From: CADCVT01 sp036389155
GTDB taxonomy: Bacteria > Actinomycetota > Thermoleophilia > Solirubrobacterales > Solirubrobacteraceae
Reading direction: 5' to 3'
NCBI GenBank assembly: GCA_036389155.1
Contig: DASVQN010000043.1
Location: forward strand, 124,001 to 188,000
Length of the DNA: 64,000 nt
Positions 59,038 to 64,000 of the stretch are shown here, one piece after another. The translations under genes were made by a program, and so were the position numbers. The number at the start of each line of letters is the position of its first letter. Within the stretch, counting starts at the first letter, position 1. The notes under the pieces are model-generated. The model had not been told where the DNA came from and did not search any database. It saw nothing but the letters and a program-made list of their open reading frames with translations.

Positions 59038-61506
59038 GTGTTTCGCCTGATCCGCGTGCGACCGCCGGCGAGGATGAACGCCGGCGCGCTCGCACTTGCC
59101 CTCGCGCTCTCGCTCGCGGCAGCCACCCCTGCCTCCGCGCTCACACGCAAGCAGGCGACGAGCAAGGCGATCGCCGCCTTGGGCGCGGGCGGCGCCGCGG
59201 GTCCCGTGGTCGTGTTCGCCCTCCCGGAGCCGCTGCGTCCCGGCTCGCGGATCACGCAGGGCCGCATGAAGAGCCTCGTGATGGCGGTCGGGCGCGAGCG
59301 CGAGCGCTTCTTCTACCAGGACGATGCCGCGTCCCAGCCGTACCCGCATCCGGGCCGGGTCGCGCTGGTCGGCGTCAGAAGCGGGAAGGTCAGGCTCTCG
59401 CGGCCGTTGACGCGCGCGCCGCGCGTCGACGGGCGGCTGCCCGCGTTCCTTCGCAGCCCCGCCGCGTACCGCTCGTCGCGCTACCGGGTCTTCGAGCCGT
59501 CCGGGAGCACGCCGACGGCGACGGCTACCGCGACGGACGGCGGCACGCGCACGGACGGCTCGGCCCCCGCCGCGCTGTCCGCGGACGAGCCGATCCAGCC
59601 GTTCGAGGGGCCCAACTCGCCGCCCACCGCGTACGGGCAGGATCTCGTCGTCAAGCAGAGCACGCCGAAGCGCATCACGCTGACGGCCACCGACCCGGAC
59701 GGCGATCCGCTGACGTTCGATGTCATCGAGCGGCCGCGGCGCGGCAAGCTCTCCGGGCGGGCCCCGGACCTCCTCTACACGCCCGCGGCGGACTACCTCG
59801 GCCCCGACCAGCTCGTCTTCAAGGCGCGCGACGACGACAAGGACAGCGAGTACGCGCAGATCACGCTGAACGTCGTCCCGCTCGGCGAGCCGCCGACCAT
59901 CACGGCCTCCCCCGGCTGCACCACCTACGCCGAGCACGGGAAGGCCGTCCCGATCGACCGCGAGATGGTCGTCTCGGACCCCGACGACAAGGAGCTCGAC
60001 CGCGCGACGGTCCGGATCGCGGACGGCTTCCAGGCCGGCGACGACCTCCTGTTCAGAGACCAGAACGGGATCGTCAGCTCCTACGACGCCGACGCAGGCG
60101 TCTTGACCTTGAGTGGCACCGCGCCGGTCGAGGCGTACCTGTCGGCGCTGCGCAGCGTCGAGTACAGCAACCCGGCGAGCGGCAACCTGGGGAAGACGAA
60201 GTACCTCCAGTTCACGGTCAACGACGCAGGGTTGGACTCCGCGCCCGCCACGAAGCGGATCTGCGTCATCGCCGAGAACGACCCGCCGATCGGCGAGAAC
60301 GGCGAAGGCCCCCTGACGTACCTCGAGAACGACGGGCCGGTGCCGGTCGACGGCGGCTTCGTCGTCGGCGACCCCGACTCGGCGTTCCTCGCGGGCGCGA
60401 CGATCGCGTTCGTCCCGCACGTGTCGCAGCCGGTGGACGCGAACGGCAACCCGCTCGGGCCGCCGATCGTCACCCACTCGTTCGATCCCGCCCAGGACGA
60501 GCTGGTGTTCAGGGACCAGAACGGGATCACGGGGTCGTACGACGACGCGAGCGGCCTGCTGAGGCTGGACGGAGTCGCGTCGCTCGCCGCCTACGAGGCG
60601 GCGATCCGCTCGGTGACCTACGAGAACGTGTCCGAGGATCCGTCCGAGGCGACCCGCCGCCTCGAGTTCCAGGTGACGGATTCCGCGGGCGCGAGCTCGA
60701 CCACCGTCCGGCGCGACGTCTACATCACGGCGATCGACGACCTGCCGCTGATCCGTCCGAGCAAGGGCTGGACGTTCTACACCGGCAAGCCGACGCTGAT
60801 CGACGCCGAGCTTGGCCTGGTCGACGTCGACGGCGACATCGAGGCGGCCTGGGTCCGCATCGCGGACGGGTTCACCTACGGCGACGTGCTCGAGTACACC
60901 GAGCAGCTCGGCATCGGCGGCGAGTACGACCGGGAGCGCGGCGTCCTGACGCTGAAGGGCAGCGCGCCGGCCGCGGACTACGAGGCGGCGCTGCGATCGG
61001 TGGCGTACGCGTTCGCCGACGGCACGCCGACGGGCTCGCGAACGGTGGAGTTCGTGACATACGACGGCGAGCTCGAGTCCACCCCCGCGACGAAGGTCGT
61101 CGAGACCAGCGGCCGGCCAGTGCTCGTCGCGAGCGAGAAGCCGCTCGCCTACACGGCGGGCGACGGCTGGGTTGCCGTCGACGACGCGATCACCGTGAGT
61201 GACCCCGACTCGGAGTACCTCGTGGGCGGCACCATCGCGATCGAGCGCGGCTTCTCGGACGGCGAGGACGAGCTCCTCTTCAAGGAGCAGAACGGCATCT
61301 TCGGGGAGTACGACGACGTCACCGGCGTGCTGACGCTGAAGGGCGAGGCGACGGCCGCCGACTACGAGACCGCGCTGCGATCGGTGATGTACGAGAACGC
61401 GTCCGAGGACCCCTCCCCCGAGCGCACCCTGACGTTCCAGGTCGACGACGGCGACAACCTCAGCGACCCGGTCAGCCGCGACATCGAGATCACCCCGCGC
61501 CGGTGA
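59038..61506 (+). CDS. Secreted cadherin-like tandem-repeat protein
   Basis: An 822-residue exported protein. Signal peptide around ALALALALSLAAATPASA; N-terminal region with RKQATSKAIAALG; then about five tandem beta-sandwich repeats (from residue about 190 on). They share the recurring core DATVRIADGFQAGDDLLF / DQNGIxxxYDDxxGVLTLxG / AxYExALRSVxYxN, as in the cadherin-like/tandem-95-type repeats. Ca-binding acidic loops (DPDGDPLTF, SDPDDKEL) are present. GTG at 59038 has AAGGGA upstream. It is probably an adhesin or cell-surface protein. Confidence 0.85.
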   Translation: MFRLIRVRPPARMNAGALALALALSLAAATPASALTRKQATSKAIAALGAGGAAGPVVVFALPEPLRPGSRITQGRMKSLVMAVGRERERFFYQDDAASQPYPHPGRVALVGVRSGKVRLSRPLTRAPRVDGRLPAFLRSPAAYRSSRYRVFEPSGSTPTATATATDGGTRTDGSAPAALSADEPIQPFEGPNSPPTAYGQDLVVKQSTPKRITLTATDPDGDPLTFDVIERPRRGKLSGRAPDLLYTPAADYLGPDQLVFKARDDDKDSEYAQITLNVVPLGEPPTITASPGCTTYAEHGKAVPIDREMVVSDPDDKELDRATVRIADGFQAGDDLLFRDQNGIVSSYDADAGVLTLSGTAPVEAYLSALRSVEYSNPASGNLGKTKYLQFTVNDAGLDSAPATKRICVIAENDPPIGENGEGPLTYLENDGPVPVDGGFVVGDPDSAFLAGATIAFVPHVSQPVDANGNPLGPPIVTHSFDPAQDELVFRDQNGITGSYDDASGLLRLDGVASLAAYEAAIRSVTYENVSEDPSEATRRLEFQVTDSAGASSTTVRRDVYITAIDDLPLIRPSKGWTFYTGKPTLIDAELGLVDVDGDIEAAWVRIADGFTYGDVLEYTEQLGIGGEYDRERGVLTLKGSAPAADYEAALRSVAYAFADGTPTGSRTVEFVTYDGELESTPATKVVETSGRPVLVASEKPLAYTAGDGWVAVDDAITVSDPDSEYLVGGTIAIERGFSDGEDELLFKEQNGIFGEYDDVTGVLTLKGEATAADYETALRSVMYENASEDPSPERTLTFQVDDGDNLSDPVSRDIEITPRR

Positions 61507-61546
61507 CGGCCTCGGCGTTGGTCGTCGCAAGAGCGGCCTCCAGCGA

Positions 61547-61592
61547 CGCGCCCGACAGGATTCGAACCTGTGACCTTCGGTTCCGTAGACCG
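61547..61592 (-). repeat. tRNA-Arg(ACG) 3'-half fragment, attachment-site-like
   Basis: In the minus sense the 3' half of a tRNA-Arg is readable: anticodon stem-loop CGGT-CTACGGA-ACCG (anticodon ACG), then AAGGTCACAGGTTCGAATCC, then TGTCGGGCGC. The 5' half is missing, and the sequence beyond the anticodon arm is foreign. The foreign part reads CCCGTGTTCATGGGCGAT (61612-61629), similar to the element sequence beside the tRNA-Ser fragments. No intact tRNA-Arg is in the window. The remaining 61507-61852 contains no supportable gene. Confidence 0.8.
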
Positions 61593-61852
61593 GGGGTGAA
61601 GCCCGTGTTCATGGGCGATCTGGCGGCGATGCGACCACGGATGCGAGCAGGAGACGTCTCATGTCCTCGCCGCTCCCCGCCGTACCTCGCCGGCTTCCAC
61701 GCGCGACTGAACGCTTTTTGCATTCTCGCCCGCATCCAAGACGCGCGCGTCGTGTCGGAACCCCCGTGAGTGATGGGGCCGGCAACGTACACCCAGCGAG
61801 GGAACTTCATCGAGTAGTGGCAGCGTCGCCGGCAGTTAGAGACACTGCGCAC

Positions 61853-62674
61853 ATGACACCGTCAACCGCTGTTTCATCGCCCGCCAGATGGCCGTCGATT
61901 CTCGCGGCCCCGTCGATCGGGCTGCTGCTCGTTCTCTCCTGGTCGGTTCCGCTCGACACCGGCTGGACGATCGCGCTCGGTGTCGTCGGCACCGTGATCT
62001 TCGCTTCGGTGGCCCTTCCCGACCGGTCGCTCGGCTGGTCAGTCTTGAAGCGGCCCTCCGTCCTCGCGGCGCTTGTGATGTGGACGCTGGTCCTCTTTGC
62101 GGTGGCCTACGCGTTCGTCGCGCTGTCAGATAGCGGCGCGGTCCAGACCCACGGCGACAGCGAGCCCGACTCGCTCGGCGTGGCCGCGCTGCTGGCGACG
62201 GCCATGGGGATTGCCGGCGGTGAGGTCGGGGTGGCCGTGGCCGACGCGGCGCGCATCGTGGCGCACATCCAGTTGATCGTCGTGGTTGGGGCGGTCGCCG
62301 GGGCAGGCGGCCAGGTCCTCCACGCGGTCACCCGCGGCGACGTGCCAGATGACGAACCGCATCCGCCTATCGAACCCGAGAATCCTGTCCTCTGTCTCTA
62401 CCGTGCCGTATGGGAGCGACTGACGACAGACCGCGGCGAGCGTGTGCTGAGCGAATTACCGTGGCCGGCGCGACCGGAATTTGGCGCCGCGATCAGCTCA
62501 CTCAGACCTCCCTCAGCGGCCACCGAGCCGTACGCACGAGAGGTCTTCGACCGCATTATCGCCGGCGATCTCAAGTTCGTTCACGGGCTTCCGTTCTGGG
62601 ACACGCCGCTTGCAGAGGCCGTGCGGCCTTTCTCCAAACATCGTTCGGAGGTCGGCGAAGCATGGCGCGGATGA
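61853..62674 (+). CDS. Membrane protein with channel-like pore region lacking a selectivity filter
   Basis: A 273-residue protein with three to four hydrophobic segments (PSIGLLLVLSWSVPL, WTIALGVVGTVIFASVALPD, AALVMWTLVLFAVAYAFVAL). A pore-like turn follows (SLGVAALLATAMGIAGGEVG), then VAVADAARIVAHIQLIVVVG. The last part resembles helix M2 of two-TM potassium channels, but the filter is AGGEV instead of VGYGD. The C-terminus is soluble. ATG at 61853 with a weak Shine-Dalgarno. Lies between two tRNA-Arg-derived repeats. Function unknown. Confidence 0.65.
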   Translation: MTPSTAVSSPARWPSILAAPSIGLLLVLSWSVPLDTGWTIALGVVGTVIFASVALPDRSLGWSVLKRPSVLAALVMWTLVLFAVAYAFVALSDSGAVQTHGDSEPDSLGVAALLATAMGIAGGEVGVAVADAARIVAHIQLIVVVGAVAGAGGQVLHAVTRGDVPDDEPHPPIEPENPVLCLYRAVWERLTTDRGERVLSELPWPARPEFGAAISSLRPPSAATEPYAREVFDRIIAGDLKFVHGLPFWDTPLAEAVRPFSKHRSEVGEAWRG

Positions 62675-62802
62675 TCGCACCCCTGAGAACTTCCACCGCA
62701 GCCGGTCGCCTGGCCTCGTCGCAGACCTGAGAACGGCACGAGAGCCGAATCATTCGATGGGGACGGCGAAACTGCCGCTCCTCGCATCTCGTCGCCGTAC
62801 GC

Positions 62803-62903
62803 CACCCGAGCGGATTCGAACGTCTGACCTTCGGTCTCCCGGCCGCGGTGGAGCCGGGTGTTCAAGGGCGATTCGGCGGCCGCACGACCACGGATGCGAC
62901 CTG
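62803..62903. repeat. Degenerate direct-repeat copy of the tRNA-Arg fragment region
   Basis: It aligns with 61548-61650: shared blocks are GGATTCGAAC, TGACCTTCGGT, GCCGGGTGTTCAAGGGCGAT (versus GCCCGTGTTCATGGGCGAT) and CGACCACGGATGCGA. It flanks the membrane-protein gene on the other side. By eye roughly three quarters of the positions match, so it is older than the left copy. Confidence 0.65.
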
Positions 62904-63590
62904 GACACGCGGCTCCCGCTCACTGCTCGGGGGAGCACCGACGAGTCCAAGGCGCGAGGCCGCGCGGGGGCCGTAGCCCCGAGCCTGGCGCTCTACGGAG
63001 CGCGGCGACCGCTCCTGCCGTCGGTTGGCCAGCACCGGCCAGTCCCACGGCGCGGGCGAATCGGGCAAGCGCGCCGGCACCGATGTGCCGCTACCGATCG
63101 ACGTGATCCGGTCGCGCGGGAGCCAGAGGCCGTCGTATGTCTCGCGGCCGATCCGGGTCATCACCTCGGCGTCCTCGAGCAGGAACAGCGGAAGATCCTC
63201 GGCAGGGTCATCGGCGGACCAGCCGTCGGCGATGGTGCCGTCGGTGAGGCGCGCGCGGATGGGCACCGGCTCGCGTGGCGGCGGGCGGGTGAGCCGGCCG
63301 GCAGCGAGGCCGAGGAGCGCGGGGAGGGCGAGCAGGACGACCAGCCCGGCCGCGACCGAGGCGGCACGCGCGGCGGCGTTGCCTCCACCTGCGGCCGCCG
63401 CGACCGTAGGGGCCCCCGCGGCCGCCCATGGCAGGGTCCACGACGCACTCAGACACACGCATGGGACCACGTGGTCCCAAGAGGCAGCGGGGCGCGCACG
63501 GCCGCGGCCGGCCGACCACCCTGCCAGCACCAGCCACCCCGGGGCGACGAAGCACAACAGGACGCCGAGGCCAGTCAGGCCGGTCGGCAT
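62862..63590 (-). CDS. DUF6338-like membrane-associated protein
   Basis: A 242-residue protein: two to three hydrophobic segments in the first 110 residues (LGVLLCFVAPGWLVLAGW, ASVAAGLVVLLALPALLGLA), then a soluble part. The soluble part includes PVPIRARLTDGTIADGWSAD, LPLFLLEDAEVMTRIGRETY and DGLWLPRDRITSI, the arrangement of actinobacterial DUF6338 proteins (membrane anchor plus small beta domain). The C-terminal 50 residues are Arg/Pro-rich and run into the degenerate tRNA-Arg repeat (62862-62903), so the natural end may have been replaced. ATG at 63590 with AGAGG 6 nt upstream. Confidence 0.6.
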   Translation of the reverse strand: MPTGLTGLGVLLCFVAPGWLVLAGWSAGRGRARPAASWDHVVPCVCLSASWTLPWAAAGAPTVAAAAGGGNAAARAASVAAGLVVLLALPALLGLAAGRLTRPPPREPVPIRARLTDGTIADGWSADDPAEDLPLFLLEDAEVMTRIGRETYDGLWLPRDRITSIGSGTSVPARLPDSPAPWDWPVLANRRQERSPRSVERQARGYGPRAASRLGLVGAPPSSEREPRVQVASVVVRPPNRP

Positions 63591-63732
63591 GCGCGCCTCT
63601 GGAAGAGTTGATCCCTCACCGGCGAGACTGTGCGGTTGAGGCCGGACGGAACGCAAGCTGTCGTTTCTCCTGCAAATCAGCAGTTTTTGTCGCCGCGAGA
63701 ATAGCTTTGTCCGTCTGGGCCCGTACAGGTAG

Positions 63733-63750
63733 CCTTCACACTTGTGAAGG
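63733..63750. promoter_or_regulatory. Perfect palindrome CCTTCACA-CT-TGTGAAGG at the start of the last gene
   Basis: Eight-bp perfect arms with a 2-nt centre. It overlaps the GTG start at 63744. A possible promoter TTGTCC (63707-63712), 17 nt, TAGCCT (63730-63735) leads into it. It is either an operator for a dimeric regulator or a 5'-terminal hairpin. Confidence 0.45.
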
Positions 63751-64000
63751 CGCCATGGAGGGCGACTTGGGGCACTCGGGCCACGGGGGAGGAGCCCGCC
63801 CGGTTCGTACAGGACGCCGAGGGGCGCTGGCGCTACGGCCGGGGGTTGCCGCCGGTCGTCGGCCTGCCGGTCGTCGCGGCGTCGACGGAGCCGCTCGACG
63901 CGAGTCTGATACCGCACGCGGCGTCGGAGCTCGGATGGCCAGCGAACCGGTGGAGCGTCCCCGAGTGGCCGCAGGATGAGCCGTTGTACACGCGGGAGAC
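63744..64000 (+). CDS. Hypothetical protein, C-terminus beyond the window
   Basis: A frame from GTG at 63744 stays open for 85 codons to the window end without a stop (KAPWRATWGTRATGEEPARF... PPVVGLPVVAASTEPLDASL...). The codon choice (GC at third positions, in-frame GAG/GTC/CTG usage) is like the real genes of this window. No family is recognised from the visible part, and the palindrome covers its start. Coding status is inferred from the open frame and composition only. Confidence 0.4.
   Translation, partial: MKAPWRATWGTRATGEEPARFVQDAEGRWRYGRGLPPVVGLPVVAASTEPLDASLIPHAASELGWPANRWSVPEWPQDEPLYTRE

Noticed and set aside
1..64000. CRISPR array or cas genes
   Set aside because: No regularly spaced short direct repeats and no Cas-like protein in any frame examined.

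Overview
This is a high-GC actinobacterial chromosome segment. Many starts are GTG, Shine-Dalgarno spacing is often poor, genes are packed with 1-4 nt overlaps, and the hut operon has an actinobacterial layout. The many secreted propeller, cadherin-like and RTX-like proteins suggest Thermoleophilia/Solirubrobacterales, but there is no taxonomic marker in the window, so that is inference.

Region by region. 1-2.7 kb: two secreted calcium-binding-type proteins and a DUF2975/HTH pair with its own operator. 2.75-11.4 kb: a translationally coupled histidine-utilisation operon hutH-hutU-hutI-(M20 amidohydrolase)-hutF, with a divergent IclR regulator and a Rieske oxygenase. An M20 enzyme stands where HutG would be expected. 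11.4-12.3 kb: a small membrane protein behind a CsoR/CstR-like operator, and a small basic protein. 12.4-23.2 kb: an island downstream of an intact tRNA-Ser(CGA). It carries several partial copies of that tRNA's 3' half or core, which look like stacked attachment sites. It holds a LysR-controlled three-gene operon (a 56-residue protein, a SAM methyltransferase with an in-frame UGA, and a cupin), a secreted Cys-rich pair, an NHL-repeat lipoprotein and a 1459-residue YD-repeat/protease fusion. 23.2-35.3 kb: ordinary chromosomal genes (tadA, subtilase, UspA, a cytochrome b/molybdopterin oxidoreductase, a membrane glycosyltransferase, an HTH/DUF6036 toxin-antitoxin-like pair, a CAP protein, an epimerase and a GT2 glycosyltransferase).

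35.4-42.3 kb: a cassette containing a UbiA-like membrane protein, a membrane-anchored STAND-type ATPase, a methyltransferase, an SHMT-like PLP enzyme and a tyrosine recombinase. The three middle genes lie between two perfect 19-bp inverted repeats, and one repeat overlaps the recombinase stop codon. I do not recognise this as a described system. 42.3-61.5 kb: P450, SpoU methyltransferase, O-methyltransferase, PQQ-type propeller, arfB, PhoD-like phosphatase, rhomboid, PucR regulator, fatty-acid desaturase, an M19-like secreted hydrolase, a phosphotransferase, and acidic and cadherin-like secreted proteins. 61.5-64 kb: a membrane protein between two tRNA-Arg-derived direct repeats, a DUF6338-like protein and a gene running off the end.

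The strongest single observation is the methyltransferase at 12879-13676. It has one UGA codon, in a motif where I remember the family carrying Cys. A perfect 8-bp hairpin with a GGA loop follows 9 nt later, the downstream frame is intact, and its TAG stop forms part of the next gene's Shine-Dalgarno. This fits a selenocysteine codon better than decay. The second is the inverted-repeat-bounded STAND/SHMT-like cassette.
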